64,000 nt of DNA, from NCBI RefSeq assembly GCF_900100925.1, contig NZ_FNKO01000002.1, forward strand, positions 1,984,001-2,048,000, written 5' to 3'. Made by a program: the position numbers and the translations under genes. Below the pieces are notes generated by a model. It searched no databases, was not told where the DNA came from, and was given only the letters and a program-made list of their open reading frames with translations. How positions within the stretch are numbered: the stretch's first letter is position 1; each line of letters begins with the position of its first letter. Below, piece by piece: positions 33,619-43,659 of this stretch. The stretch is from Actinopolyspora saharensis (lineage in GTDB: Bacteria > Actinomycetota > Actinomycetes > Mycobacteriales > Pseudonocardiaceae).

Positions 33619-34941
33619 ATGAGCGACGTGGAGGTGCGGATGGGTGTCGAAGTGGCCGTCGAGGGGCTGTCCAAGTCCTTCGGGTCGCAGAACATCTGGT
33701 CCGACGTCACGCTGACGCTGCCCACCGGCGAGATCAGCGTGCTGCTCGGTCCCTCCGGGACCGGGAAGTCGGTGTTCCTGAAGGCGCTGGTCGGGCTGCT
33801 CTCCCCTGAGCACGGCAAGGTCCTGATCAACGGGGTCGACGTCTGCGACTGCTCGGAGAGCGAGCTCTACGAGGTGCGCAAGCTGTTCGGGGTGCTGTTC
33901 CAGGACGGCGCGCTGTTCGGTTCGATGAACCTCTACGACAACATCGCCTTCCCGCTGCGCGAGCACACGCGCAAGGGCGAGGCCGAGGTCCGGCGCATCG
34001 TGGGCGAGAAGATGGAGATGGTCGGGCTGGTCGGCTCCGAGACCAAGCTTCCCGGCGAGATCTCCGGTGGCATGAAGAAGCGCGCAGGCCTGGCCCGCGC
34101 CCTGGTGCTCGACCCCGAGATCATCCTGTTCGACGAACCGGACTCCGGGCTCGACCCGGTGCGCACCGCCTACCTCAACCAGCTGATCGTCGACCTCAAC
34201 GCCCAGACCGACGCGACGTTCCTGATCGTCACCCACGACATCAACACCGCGCGGACGGTCCCGGACAACATCGGCATGCTCTACCGCAGGCACCTGGCCA
34301 TGTTCGGCCCGCGCGAGATGCTGCTGACCTCCACCGAACCCGCCGTGGAGCAGTTCCTCAACGGACGCCGAGCCGGGCCCATCGGCATGAGCGAGGAGAA
34401 GGACTCCGGACAGACCGCAGCCGAGCTGGCCGAGCTCGGCGAGGACAGGGGAGTCCCGGAGATCATTCCGCAGCTGGGGATCTCGCCGGGGGTGCCGGAG
34501 CGGGCCGCGGTGTGGCGCCGCCAGGACAGGGTGATGGCCAACCTGGGCACGCTGGATCCCGGGGCCAGGCAGGCCGTGGTCAACAGCCTCACTCCGCGGG
34601 AGCGGGAGCGCTACGGGGTGGACGAACCGAGCGCAGCTTGCGGCGGTGTCGGCGCGGGGACCGACTCCGGGGCCCTGCCCGCCGACGACCTGCTCGCCGA
34701 CGACCTGCCGACGGACCGGATCGCGACGCTGCCGCAGCAGTCCACAGCAGACACCTCCCCGGAGGGTGCCGCGCCCGGAGCTCGGCGGTCCGTCTCCGCA
34801 CCGGAGCGACCCCGTCCCACCCCGCACCCCCGCGCCGCCCCGGAGGACTCCGCCGGGGACTCCGGGGCGGCGAACGCCGAGCCGGAGACCGCGCCGGGCC
34901 GCAAGCGGCGCTGGTTCTCCCGTAAGCGGGGTGAGCGGTGA
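33619..34941 (+). CDS. mceG: Mce transporter ATPase (MceG/Mkl)
   Basis: A 440-residue ABC ATPase of the MlaF/Mkl type. Walker A GPSGTGKS, signature ISGGMKKRAGLARAL, Walker B IILFDEPDSGLD and the switch His in VTHDINTA are all intact. A 150-residue Pro/Ala-rich tail follows the ATPase core; C-terminal extensions are known in mycobacterial Mkl. It powers Mce complexes that import lipids or sterols across the envelope. In mycobacteria the gene is separate from the mce operons; here it leads the operon and overlaps the first YrbE gene by four bases. Confidence 0.95.
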   Translation: MSDVEVRMGVEVAVEGLSKSFGSQNIWSDVTLTLPTGEISVLLGPSGTGKSVFLKALVGLLSPEHGKVLINGVDVCDCSESELYEVRKLFGVLFQDGALFGSMNLYDNIAFPLREHTRKGEAEVRRIVGEKMEMVGLVGSETKLPGEISGGMKKRAGLARALVLDPEIILFDEPDSGLDPVRTAYLNQLIVDLNAQTDATFLIVTHDINTARTVPDNIGMLYRRHLAMFGPREMLLTSTEPAVEQFLNGRRAGPIGMSEEKDSGQTAAELAELGEDRGVPEIIPQLGISPGVPERAAVWRRQDRVMANLGTLDPGARQAVVNSLTPRERERYGVDEPSAACGGVGAGTDSGALPADDLLADDLPTDRIATLPQQSTADTSPEGAAPGARRSVSAPERPRPTPHPRAAPEDSAGDSGAANAEPETAPGRKRRWFSRKRGER

Positions 34942-35729
34942 GCGCACCCACCCGAACGAACTTTCCGGGGGCGGGCGCGCTGCGGGAGACCGGCAGGCTG
35001 TTCGCCCTCGGGCTGGACGTGATCCGCCTGCTGCCGAAGCGCCCCTTCCAGTTCCGCGAGTTCATCCAGCAGTGCTGGTTCATCGCCGGGGTCACGATCA
35101 TGCCGACCGCCCTGGTGGCCATCCCCTTCGGCGCGGTCATCGCGCTGCAGCTGGGCTCGTTGACCGAACAGCTCGGTGCCCAGTCGTTCACCGGCGCGGC
35201 CAGCGTGCTGGCGATCATCCAGCAGGCCAGCCCCATCGTCACCGCGCTGCTCATCTCCGGAGCGGGTGGATCGGCGATCTGCGCCGACCTCGGTTCGCGC
35301 AAGATCCGTGACGAGATCGACGCGATGGAAGTGCTCGGCGTCTCCCCGGTGCAGCGTCTCGTGGTGCCGCGGGTGCTCGCGGCGATGCTGGTCGCGGTGC
35401 TGCTCAACGGCATGGTCAGCGTCGTCGGTGTGCTCGGCGGCTACTTCTTCAACGTGATCCTGCAGGGCGGGACCCCGGGCGCCTACATGGCCAGTTTCGG
35501 TGCCCTGGCGCGGCTTTCCGACGTGTGGATCGGCGAGTTCAAGGCGCTGATCTTCGGGTTCATCGCGGGGGTGGTCGCCGCGTACCGCGGTCTCAACCCG
35601 CCGCCGGGGCCGAAGGGCGTCGGCGAGGCCGTCAACCAGTCGGTGGTGGTCACCTTCCTGCTGCTGTTCGCGGTGAACTTCATCATCACGCTGCTGTACC
35701 TGCAGATCTTCCCGGCACAGAGGTTGTGA
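34938..35729 (+). CDS. yrbEA: YrbE/MlaE-family permease A of the mce operon
   Basis: A 263-residue MlaE-type permease with five or six helices. Recognisable: FREFIQQCWFIAGVTIMPTA, IQQASPIVTALLISGAGGSA, DEIDAMEVLGVSPVQRLVVP. It starts at a GTG overlapping the mceG stop (GTGA) and is followed by a second permease after four bases. Together the two YrbE proteins make the transmembrane heterodimer driven by MceG. Confidence 0.95.
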   Translation: MSAPTRTNFPGAGALRETGRLFALGLDVIRLLPKRPFQFREFIQQCWFIAGVTIMPTALVAIPFGAVIALQLGSLTEQLGAQSFTGAASVLAIIQQASPIVTALLISGAGGSAICADLGSRKIRDEIDAMEVLGVSPVQRLVVPRVLAAMLVAVLLNGMVSVVGVLGGYFFNVILQGGTPGAYMASFGALARLSDVWIGEFKALIFGFIAGVVAAYRGLNPPPGPKGVGEAVNQSVVVTFLLLFAVNFIITLLYLQIFPAQRL

Positions 35730-35733
35730 GGGA

Positions 35734-36573
35734 ATGGCCACGATTTCCCGACGGGTGCGCAGGATCGCCGGTCGTCCACTGCGGACCCTGGACGACCTGG
35801 GTGACCAGATGTCGTTCTACGTCAGGACGCTGGTCTGGATACCCAAGGCCGTGCTGCGGTACTTCAGGGAGGTGCTGCGGCTGCTCGCCGAGGTGAGCTT
35901 CGGCAGCGGTGCTCTCGCGGTCATCGGCGGCACGGTCGGCGTGATGATCGGGCTGACCATGTTCACCGGCGTGGTGGTCGGTCTGCAGGGCTACGCCGCG
36001 CTCAACCAGCTCGGCACCGCGGCCTTCTCCGGCTTCGTGTCCGCGTACTTCAACACCCGCGAGATCGCTCCGCTGGTGGCCGGGCTCGCGCTGTCGGCCA
36101 CGGTCGGCTCCGGATTCACCGCCCAGCTGGGCGCGATGCGGATCTCCGACGAGATCGACGCGCTGGAGGTCATGGGCATCCCCAGCCTGCCCTACCTGGT
36201 CAGCACCAGGGTCGTCGCCGGTTTCGTGGCCGTCATCCCGCTGTACGTCCTCGGGCTGCTCAGCTCCTACCTGGCCTCCAGAGCGGTCACGATCTTCGTC
36301 TACGGACAACCCCCCGGCACCTACGACAAGTACTTCAACCTGTTCCTGCCTCCGGGGGACGTCCTGTGGTCCTTCGGGAAAGTGCTCGTATTCAGCGTGG
36401 TGGTGATCATGACGCACTGCTACTTCGGCTACCGGGCGAGCGGTGGACCAGCCGGTGTCGGGATCGCCGTCGGCCGTGCCGTGCGCACGGCGATCGTGTC
36501 CACGGCGGTTCTCGACCTGCTGCTGAGCCTGGCGATCTGGGGCTCCTCGACGACCGTGCGGATCGCCGGATGA
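35734..36573 (+). CDS. yrbEB: YrbE/MlaE-family permease B of the mce operon
   Basis: A 279-residue MlaE-type permease: FGSGALAVIGGTVGVMIGLT, GFVSAYFNTREIAPLVAGLA, DEIDALEVMGIPSLPYLVST. The typical EExxAlexM motif is partly conserved as DEIDALEVM. Its stop overlaps the mceA ATG (ATGA), so the permeases and the Mce proteins are translated together. Confidence 0.95.
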   Translation: MATISRRVRRIAGRPLRTLDDLGDQMSFYVRTLVWIPKAVLRYFREVLRLLAEVSFGSGALAVIGGTVGVMIGLTMFTGVVVGLQGYAALNQLGTAAFSGFVSAYFNTREIAPLVAGLALSATVGSGFTAQLGAMRISDEIDALEVMGIPSLPYLVSTRVVAGFVAVIPLYVLGLLSSYLASRAVTIFVYGQPPGTYDKYFNLFLPPGDVLWSFGKVLVFSVVVIMTHCYFGYRASGGPAGVGIAVGRAVRTAIVSTAVLDLLLSLAIWGSSTTVRIAG

Positions 36574-37958
36574 GCGCGCGCGGCAGGGCGAGCACGGTCA
36601 AGCGGCGCTTCATGGGGCTGGCGCTGCTGATGTGCATGGTGCTGTTCGTCAGCCTGACCGTGGCCATCTACCAGAAGGCCTTCAAACCGGTGGTCGAGGT
36701 CGAGCTGCGCGCGGCCTCGGCGGGCAACCAGCTGCGCCCGCGCTCGGACGTGAAGGTGCGGGGCATGCTCGTCGGCGAGGTGCGCCGGGTCAGCGCGAAC
36801 GGCGACGGGGCGCTGCTGCGGCTGGCGCTCGACCCGGACGAGGTCGACAAGATCCCGTCCAACGTGAGCGCGCTGCTGCTGCCGAAGTCGCTGTTCGGCT
36901 CGCGCTACGTCTCCCTGCGGCTGCCGGAGAACCCGTCCGGAACGCACCTGTCCGAAGGGGACGTGATCACCCAGGACCGCACCGCGGCCTCCGTGGAGCT
37001 GCAGAACGTGCTCTCCGACACCTTGGAAGTGCTGCGTGCGGTGAAACCCTCGGAGCTGTCGTCCACGCTCAACGCGCTGAGCACCGCTCTGGAGGGGCGC
37101 GGCGACGACCTGGGCGAGACCCTCTCCCGGCTCAACGGCTACCTGAAGGGGTTCAACCCGGCCATCCCCGACCTCAAGCGCAACCTGCGCGAACTGGTCG
37201 GGGTCGCCGAGACCTACGAGAAGGCCGCCCCCGACGTGCTCAACGCGCTGGACCACCTGACCACCACTTCGAAAACCCTGGTCGAGCAGCGCGAGGCGCT
37301 GGCGGAGCTCACCGAGCGGACCACGCGCACCTCCGACGACCTGCGCGGTTTCCTGGAGCGGAACCGCAAGAACCTGATCACGCTGAACTCGTCCGCGCGC
37401 CCCACCACGGACGTGCTGGCCAAGTACGCCCCGGAGTACCGGTGCTTCCTGCGCGACATGGCCGAGTTCGTCCCCAGGATCGATCGCGCCTTCGGCAAGG
37501 GAACCGACGAGCCGGGGCTGCACATCACCCTGGAGGTCACCTCCGACCGCGGGAAGTACGTGCCGGGGCGGGACGAGCCGACCTACCGGGACGAGCGCGG
37601 GCCCCGGTGCTACAACTTCGAGAACGCGCCGAGCCCCTTCCCGCAGTACCCGCCGGACGGGCCGGTCAAGGACGGCTCGTACAAGCCGCCGCCGGCGCGG
37701 ACCTCCAACGAGGGAGTCAACCCGCCGTCCGGAGGGGAGCAGTACCCGCGGAACCGGGAGACCTCCGAGCAGGGGGCGGCGGGCACCTCCCCGCAGACCG
37801 CGGGCAGGACCGGCGAACTGGCGAACTCCGAAGCCGAGCAGGAGTTCATCTCCACCGTGCTCGCACCGAGCATGGGGGTTCCCCCGGGGGAAGTGCCGGA
37901 CTGGAGCTCGCTGCTGGTCGGTCCGCTGCTGCGTGGAACTGAGGTGAGCTACCGATGA
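36570..37958 (+). CDS. mceA: Mce family protein A
   Basis: A 462-residue Mce protein. An N-terminal membrane anchor (FMGLALLMCMVLFVSLTVAI) is followed by the MCE beta-barrel domain (about 38-125, with RPRSDVKVRGMLVGEVRRVS and SRYVSLRLP), a long helical coiled segment (about 150-300) and a Pro-rich tail. A-subunits are the first of the six Mce proteins that form a tubular periplasmic conduit for lipids. The C-terminal fifth is low-complexity and less conserved. Confidence 0.94.
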   Translation: MSARGRASTVKRRFMGLALLMCMVLFVSLTVAIYQKAFKPVVEVELRAASAGNQLRPRSDVKVRGMLVGEVRRVSANGDGALLRLALDPDEVDKIPSNVSALLLPKSLFGSRYVSLRLPENPSGTHLSEGDVITQDRTAASVELQNVLSDTLEVLRAVKPSELSSTLNALSTALEGRGDDLGETLSRLNGYLKGFNPAIPDLKRNLRELVGVAETYEKAAPDVLNALDHLTTTSKTLVEQREALAELTERTTRTSDDLRGFLERNRKNLITLNSSARPTTDVLAKYAPEYRCFLRDMAEFVPRIDRAFGKGTDEPGLHITLEVTSDRGKYVPGRDEPTYRDERGPRCYNFENAPSPFPQYPPDGPVKDGSYKPPPARTSNEGVNPPSGGEQYPRNRETSEQGAAGTSPQTAGRTGELANSEAEQEFISTVLAPSMGVPPGEVPDWSSLLVGPLLRGTEVSYR

Positions 37959-38980
37959 ACGGACGCTCGGTCACCGGCCCCCTGGTCAAGTTCACGGTCT
38001 TCGTGCTCGTCACCGTGCTGGCCACCGGGGTGCTGGTGCTGACCATCGCCAACCAGAGCCTGCGGAGCTCGGAGTCGTACTCCGCGCTGTTCACCGACGT
38101 GACGGGGCTGAAGGAGGGCGACGACGTGCGCATCTCCGGGGTCCGGGTCGGTCAGGTGGAAAGCATCGAGCTGGTCGACCGCGGCACGGCCGAGGTCGAG
38201 TTCACCGTTTCCCAACGACGGCTGCCCAGCTCGACCGAGGCCGCGGTCAAGTGGCGCAACCTCATCGGCGAACGCTACGTGGCGCTGGAGCAGGGCACCG
38301 GAGCCGTCGACGAGCAGCTGGAGAGCGGAGCGACCATCCCGCTGGAGCGGACCAGTCCGCCCCTGGATCTCAACGCCCTGCTCGGCGGGTTCCAGCCCCT
38401 GTTCCGGGCGCTCTCACCGGACGAGGTCAACAAGCTCTCCCACGAGATCATCCAGGTGCTGCAGGGCGAGTCCGGGACGGTGGAGAGCCTGCTGTCGCAC
38501 ACGGCCTCGCTGACCAGGACCATCGCCGAGAAGGACAAGGTCATCGGCCAGGTGGTGTCCAACCTCAACAGCGTGCTGCGCACCGTCGACGAACGGCGCA
38601 GCGAACTGTCCGGGTTGGTCACCCAGCTGCAGGAACTGGTGTCCGGGCTGTCCGCCGACCGGCAGTCCGTGGGCAGCGCCATCACGGCCATGGACGAGCT
38701 GACCAACACCACGGCCGGGTTCACCGCGGACGCCCGCGAACCGCTGAAGCAGGACATCGCCGGGCTGCGCGAGGTGTCGGCGAACCTCAACCGGAACAAG
38801 AGCGACGTGCGCGAGTTCCTGCGGAACATGCCGGGCAAGCTCGAAACGATCACCAGGACGGCCAGCTACGGCTCCTGGTTCAACTTCTACGTGTGCGGGG
38901 TCTCCGGAAAGGTCGGCGTCGGCGATGCCGAGCTCCCGCTGCCGTTGATGCCGGTCACCCAGCCGAGGTGTCGCCCATGA
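37955..38980 (+). CDS. mceB: Mce family protein B
   Basis: A 341-residue Mce protein: anchor helix FTVFVLVTVLATGVLVLTIA, MCE domain LKEGDDVRISGVRVGQVESI and RNLIGERYVALEQG, then a helical region with coiled-coil-like heptads, ending CGVSGKVGVGDAELPLP. It begins four bases inside the mceA stop and its own stop overlaps mceC by four bases. It is one of the six conduit subunits. Confidence 0.95.
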   Translation: MNGRSVTGPLVKFTVFVLVTVLATGVLVLTIANQSLRSSESYSALFTDVTGLKEGDDVRISGVRVGQVESIELVDRGTAEVEFTVSQRRLPSSTEAAVKWRNLIGERYVALEQGTGAVDEQLESGATIPLERTSPPLDLNALLGGFQPLFRALSPDEVNKLSHEIIQVLQGESGTVESLLSHTASLTRTIAEKDKVIGQVVSNLNSVLRTVDERRSELSGLVTQLQELVSGLSADRQSVGSAITAMDELTNTTAGFTADAREPLKQDIAGLREVSANLNRNKSDVREFLRNMPGKLETITRTASYGSWFNFYVCGVSGKVGVGDAELPLPLMPVTQPRCRP

Positions 38981-39957
38981 AGTCCTTCCAGAAGCGGGAT
39001 CCGCTCAGGATCGGCGTGGCCGGGTTGCTGGTGCTGACCCTCGGAATCCTGCTCGCGATGAACTACAAGAGCCTGCCGTTCGTCTCGGGGACGACCTACA
39101 CGGCCAACTTCAGCGAGGCGGGCGGGCTGGCCGAGGGGGACACCGTGCGGATAGCCGGTGTCCAGGTCGGCTCGGTCACCGGGGTCGAGCTGGAGAGCGG
39201 GCACGTGAAGGTCACCTTCGACGTCGAGGACGCCTGGGTGGGCGACCGCACGCATGCGGCGATCAAGGTCGGGACGTTGCTCGGCAAGAAGTACCTCGCC
39301 CTGGACACGCGCGGCGAGCGGGAGCAGAACCGGTCGGAACCCATCCCGCTGCAGCGCACCATGTCGCCCTACGACGTGATCGAGACCTTCGAGCAGCTGT
39401 CCGACACGGTCGGTGAGGTCGACACCGGGAAGATGGCCGAGAGCTTCCGGACGCTGTCGGAGACCTTCTCCGGGACGCGGGAGGAGATGCGCGGCACGCT
39501 GCAGGGCCTGTCCAGGCTGTCCAACACCATCTCCGAGCGCGATCGGCAGCTGAAGGAGCTGCTCGACAGGACGAACAGGGTTGCGGGAACGCTGGCCGAG
39601 CGCAACACCGAGATCGAGAAGCTGTTGCGGGACAGCAACCGGCTGCTGCGGGAGCTGAGACAGCGCAGGGACGCGATCAAGTCCCTGCTCGACGGGGTGA
39701 CGGAGCTGTCCAGGCAGCTGACCGGTCTGGTCGAGGACAACGAGCAGCAGCTCCGCCCCGCGCTGGAACAGCTGGACCAGGTCACCGAGCTGCTGCGCGA
39801 CAACCAGGAGAACCTGGGCAAGAGCATCGAGCGGATGGCCCCGTTCACCAGGTTGTTCTCCAACGTGCTCGGCAGCGGGCGTTGGTTCGACGTCTACCTC
39901 TGCGGCTTGCTTCCACCCGCCGTCGGGCCGGTCAACCAGGAGGGGTGTCTGCCATGA
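38977..39957 (+). CDS. mceC: Mce family protein C
   Basis: A 326-residue Mce protein with one N-terminal helix (VAGLLVLTLGILLAMNYKSL), the MCE domain (LAEGDTVRIAGVQVGSVTGV, GTLLGKKYLALDTRG) and a long helical segment rich in Arg and Glu (KELLDRTNRVAGTLAERNTE and following). The ATG overlaps the mceB stop and the mceD ATG overlaps its own stop by four bases. Confidence 0.95.
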   Translation: MKSFQKRDPLRIGVAGLLVLTLGILLAMNYKSLPFVSGTTYTANFSEAGGLAEGDTVRIAGVQVGSVTGVELESGHVKVTFDVEDAWVGDRTHAAIKVGTLLGKKYLALDTRGEREQNRSEPIPLQRTMSPYDVIETFEQLSDTVGEVDTGKMAESFRTLSETFSGTREEMRGTLQGLSRLSNTISERDRQLKELLDRTNRVAGTLAERNTEIEKLLRDSNRLLRELRQRRDAIKSLLDGVTELSRQLTGLVEDNEQQLRPALEQLDQVTELLRDNQENLGKSIERMAPFTRLFSNVLGSGRWFDVYLCGLLPPAVGPVNQEGCLP

Positions 39958-41198
39958 GCCGACGATTGGGCAAACCTCCGTTCACCCGCGGGCTGGCGCT
40001 GGGCAGCGTGCTCGTCCTCCTGGTCAGCGTCGGGGTCTGGTGGGTGTTCCTCGGAGCGGACCAGCGCCGCGTGGTCGCCTACTTCGACGACGCGGTCGGC
40101 CTGTACGAGGGCGGTGAGGTCCGGGTGCTCGGGGTGAAGGTGGGCAGCGTCGACGCGGTCACACCGCAGCCGGAGCGCGTCCGCGTGGAGATGAGCGTGC
40201 GGCGCGAGCTGAAGATCCCGGCGAACGCGGGGGCGGCCGTGATCTCGCCCAGCGTGGTCAGCGGGCGGTTCGTGCAGCTGACCCCGGTTTACGAGGGCGG
40301 GCCGACGCTGGAGAGCGGGGCGGTCATCCCGAAGGGGCGCACCGTGACCCCGGTGGAGATCGACGAGGTCTACAACAGCCTCAACGAGCTGTCCGAGGCG
40401 CTCGGTCCGAAGGGGGCCAACTCCGACGGCGAGCTGAGCGAACTGCTCGACACCGGAGCGCGGAACCTCGAGGGCAACGGGGAGCTGATCTCGCGCACGC
40501 TGCGCGACCTGGGCGAGGCGGGCAGCACGCTGTCCGGGAGCAGCGAGGACCTGTTCGCCACTGTGGACAAGCTGCAGAAGGTCACCTCGAACCTGGCCGA
40601 GAACGACGGCGAGGTGCGCCGCTTCAACAGCCGGATGCGCGAGATCAACGACCTGCTCGCCTCCCAGCGGGACGACCTCGACACCGCGCTGTCCGAGTTG
40701 GCCCTGGCGCTGCGGAAGGTGAAGAACTTCGTGCGCACCAACGAGGACAAGCTGCACAGCAACGTCGAACAGCTCGACTCGATAGCCAAGGTGGTCGCCC
40801 GGCAGAACGAGGCGTTGCGCGAGACCCTGACCAACGCGCCGCTGGCCCTGGGCAACCTGCAGAACTCGTACAACGCCGCCTCGGGAACCCTGGACACCAG
40901 GGCGAATCTCAACGAGCTGCGCCAGCCTCCGCTGGTGCTGCTGTGCAAGCTGCTCGAGCAGGCCCGTCCCGGCAGCGGGAACGGTCCCTCGCAGCGGACC
41001 GATGCGCCGGCGGGGCTGCGTTCCGGTTGCGAGTCCGTGCGGAACTTCCTGGACGCGGGAGGGCAGCTGCCCGACCCGGCGGAGACGATCTCCAAGCTGC
41101 AGCGCGGCCAGCGCCCCGATCTCCCGGTTCCGCTGAAAACCAGCAGTGACCGGGTCTTCGGCGGCTCGGACGGGGCCGGATCGGGGGGACAGGGCTGA
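39954..41198 (+). CDS. mceD: Mce family protein D
   Basis: A 414-residue Mce protein: anchor helix LALGSVLVLLVSVGVWWVFL, MCE domain (LYEGGEVRVLGVKVGSVDAV, ISPSVVSGRFVQLTP), helical region, and a Pro/Ser-rich C-terminal tail of about 80 residues. Its stop overlaps the mceE ATG by one base (TGATG). MceD proteins vary most in their tails across actinomycetes. Confidence 0.94.
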   Translation: MSRRLGKPPFTRGLALGSVLVLLVSVGVWWVFLGADQRRVVAYFDDAVGLYEGGEVRVLGVKVGSVDAVTPQPERVRVEMSVRRELKIPANAGAAVISPSVVSGRFVQLTPVYEGGPTLESGAVIPKGRTVTPVEIDEVYNSLNELSEALGPKGANSDGELSELLDTGARNLEGNGELISRTLRDLGEAGSTLSGSSEDLFATVDKLQKVTSNLAENDGEVRRFNSRMREINDLLASQRDDLDTALSELALALRKVKNFVRTNEDKLHSNVEQLDSIAKVVARQNEALRETLTNAPLALGNLQNSYNAASGTLDTRANLNELRQPPLVLLCKLLEQARPGSGNGPSQRTDAPAGLRSGCESVRNFLDAGGQLPDPAETISKLQRGQRPDLPVPLKTSSDRVFGGSDGAGSGGQG

Positions 41199-42493
41199 TG
41201 TCGGGAACCGATGGAATCGCACGGGCGAGCCACGAGCGCGGGCGAACCGCCGCGCGCCGCCGGCTCCCCGGGGTGCTGCTGGCGCTGTTCGGCACGCTGC
41301 TGCTCACCGCGGGATGCGGGCTGGGCGGCTTCAAAGGCGTGCACGGCCTTCCGCTGCCCGGCGGGGCGGATGTGGGCGAGCAGCCCTACACGGTCAAGGC
41401 GCGGTTCGACGACGTGACCGACCTCGTCCCGAACGCCGGCGTGCGGGTCAACGACGTGCCGGTGGGCCGGGTCTCGAACGTCGAGCTCACCGACGAGTCC
41501 TGGCAAGCGGAGGTGACCATGGTCGTCAACGACGAGGTGGACCTGCCGCGCAACGCCCTGGCCAAGATCGAGCAGTCCAGCCTGCTCGGGGAGAAGTACG
41601 TGGAGCTGTACAAGCCCCCGGAATCGGAGGCCTCCGCGGAACGCCTGGGCGGGGGAGATCTGATCCCGCTGGAGCGCACGGGGCGCGGTCCCGAGGTGGA
41701 GGAGGTCCTGGGGGCGCTTTCCATGCTGCTCAACGGCGGTGCGATCGGGAAGGTGCAGAACATAGCCGAAGAGCTCAACAAGGCGCTGGACGGCAGGGAG
41801 GGCGAGGTGCGCGACCTGCTGTCCAGAATGGATCACCTGGTGTCCGAGCTCGACGGGAGCAAGGACGAGATCACGTCCGCCCTGGACAGCGTCAACGAGC
41901 TCAGCGCCGAGCTGCGTCAGCAGCGCGCGAACATCGACACGGCGCTGAGCGACCTGGAACCCGGGCTGAGAGTGCTGAACGACCAGCGGGAACAGCTGGT
42001 GACGATGCTGGAGTCGCTGGACGAGCTCTCCGGGGTGGCCACCGAGGTGGTCAACAGCACCAGGAAGGACGTCCTGCACAACCTCCGGAACCTGCAACCA
42101 GTGCTGCGCAACCTCGCCGCGGCCGGTTCGGACCTGCCGAAATCGCTGGAGATCCTGTTCACCTATCCGTTCACGGACGGGGCGGTCGAAGGCATCAAGG
42201 GCGACTACACCAACCTGCACATCGACGCCGATCTGAACCTGAGTCGGGTGACCGAGAACCTGGGGCGCAGCAGGCAGCCCCTGCTCGACCTGCCGAACGA
42301 GTCCGAGAACTCGCAGCTGCCCGACCTGCCCCTGCCGCTTTCCGGGGGCGATCCACCCGACCCCGTCGCTCCCGAGGGATCCGGGAGCGGATCCGGTGGC
42401 GGGGCGAACGACCGGCCGGAGGAGGGCTCCTCGCCCGAGGACGGTTCGTCCGACGACGGAGGCCCGCTCGGCTTCCTGTTCGGAGGTGACTGA
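41198..42493 (+). CDS. mceE: Mce family lipoprotein E
   Basis: A 431-residue Mce lipoprotein. The N-terminus has an Arg-rich leader, a hydrophobic stretch and the lipobox LLTAGC with the lipidated Cys at about residue 40, the mark of MceE (LprK-type). The MCE domain follows (NAGVRVNDVPVGRVSNVELT, SSLLGEKYVELYK), then a helical region and a Gly/Ser-rich, acidic tail. Membrane anchoring by lipid rather than helix distinguishes it from A-D and F. Confidence 0.95.
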   Translation: MSGTDGIARASHERGRTAARRRLPGVLLALFGTLLLTAGCGLGGFKGVHGLPLPGGADVGEQPYTVKARFDDVTDLVPNAGVRVNDVPVGRVSNVELTDESWQAEVTMVVNDEVDLPRNALAKIEQSSLLGEKYVELYKPPESEASAERLGGGDLIPLERTGRGPEVEEVLGALSMLLNGGAIGKVQNIAEELNKALDGREGEVRDLLSRMDHLVSELDGSKDEITSALDSVNELSAELRQQRANIDTALSDLEPGLRVLNDQREQLVTMLESLDELSGVATEVVNSTRKDVLHNLRNLQPVLRNLAAAGSDLPKSLEILFTYPFTDGAVEGIKGDYTNLHIDADLNLSRVTENLGRSRQPLLDLPNESENSQLPDLPLPLSGGDPPDPVAPEGSGSGSGGGANDRPEEGSSPEDGSSDDGGPLGFLFGGD

Positions 42494-43620
42494 TGCTCAC
42501 CCGCAAAGTTCGCGTGCAGATCGCGGCCTTCCTCGCCGTGGCGCTGGTCGGGGTCAGCTACGCCGGGGCCAGGTACGCGGGGCTGGACCGGTTGTTCGGC
42601 CCCAGGGGGTACGTGGTCACGGTCCAGCTGGCCAGCTCGGGCGGGATCTTCCCCAACGCCGAGGTGACCTACCGGGGCGTCCAGGTGGGGCGGGTCGGCG
42701 AACTCGAACTGACCCGGGAGGGGGTCGAGGTCCCCCTGGACATCGAACCGTCCGCTCCGCGGATCCCCGCCGACGTGCGGGCCGTCGTGGCCAACCGCTC
42801 GGTCGTCGGCGAGCAGTACGTGGACCTGCGCCCGAAGAGCTCCGGCGGGCCGTACCTGCACGACGGCTCGGTGGTGCGGAAGCGGGACACCACCACTCCG
42901 CTGCCCGTCGAGGACCTGCTGGGCAACGTGAACGACCTCGTCGAGTCCGTTCCCGAGGACTCGCTGCGCACGGTGGTGCGCGAGCTGGGCACCGCCTTCG
43001 AGGGCAACGGTGACGAGCTCCAGCGGGTGCTGGACACCACCGACGAGTTCACCGCGGAGGCCGCGGAGCACCTGCCCCAGACCAGGAAACTGCTCGCGGA
43101 CACCACCACCGTGCTCGACACCCAGAACGACCAGGCCTCGGCCGTGCGGTCGTTCAGCGCGGACCTCCGGCTGGTCGCCGAGCAGCTCGAGAAGTCCGAC
43201 GGCGACATCCGAGCGGTCCTGGACCGCGGCGCCCCGGCTGCCGAGGAGGTCGGTGGTGCGCTGCGGCGGACCGGGCCGAAGCTCTCCTCGCTCATGGCCA
43301 GCGGGATACCGACGGCCCGCGCGCTGGAGGACAACGCGGCCGGGCTGGAGCAGATGTTCGTGACCTACCCGGCCGTGTCCGCGGGGGGCTTCACCGTGGC
43401 CCCGGGGGACGGTTCGGCGCACTTCGGCCTGGTGCTCAACGCCTTCGACCCGATGCCCTGCGTGTACGAGGGCACCGAGCGAAGAGCGGGCGACGAGCTG
43501 ACTCCGGTTCCGTTGAACAGCGACGCGCGCTGCGAGGTGCCCGAGGACAGCCCGACCGCGGTGCGCGGGAGCCGGAACGCTCCGGGCGGTCGGGGCGCTC
43601 CGGGTGGTCAGGGTGAGTGA
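42493..43620 (+). CDS. mceF: Mce family protein F
   Basis: A 375-residue Mce protein: start VRVQIAAFLAVALVGVSYAG (anchor helix), MCE domain (NAEVTYRGVQVGRVGELELT, SVVGEQYVDLRP), helical region, and a Gly/Pro-rich tail. It overlaps mceE by one base and is the last of the six Mce subunits. Confidence 0.95.
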   Translation: MLTRKVRVQIAAFLAVALVGVSYAGARYAGLDRLFGPRGYVVTVQLASSGGIFPNAEVTYRGVQVGRVGELELTREGVEVPLDIEPSAPRIPADVRAVVANRSVVGEQYVDLRPKSSGGPYLHDGSVVRKRDTTTPLPVEDLLGNVNDLVESVPEDSLRTVVRELGTAFEGNGDELQRVLDTTDEFTAEAAEHLPQTRKLLADTTTVLDTQNDQASAVRSFSADLRLVAEQLEKSDGDIRAVLDRGAPAAEEVGGALRRTGPKLSSLMASGIPTARALEDNAAGLEQMFVTYPAVSAGGFTVAPGDGSAHFGLVLNAFDPMPCVYEGTERRAGDELTPVPLNSDARCEVPEDSPTAVRGSRNAPGGRGAPGGQGE

Positions 43621-43659
43621 AATTTTGCGTCCGAGTTGTCGGGGGTGTGGGGAATCGTC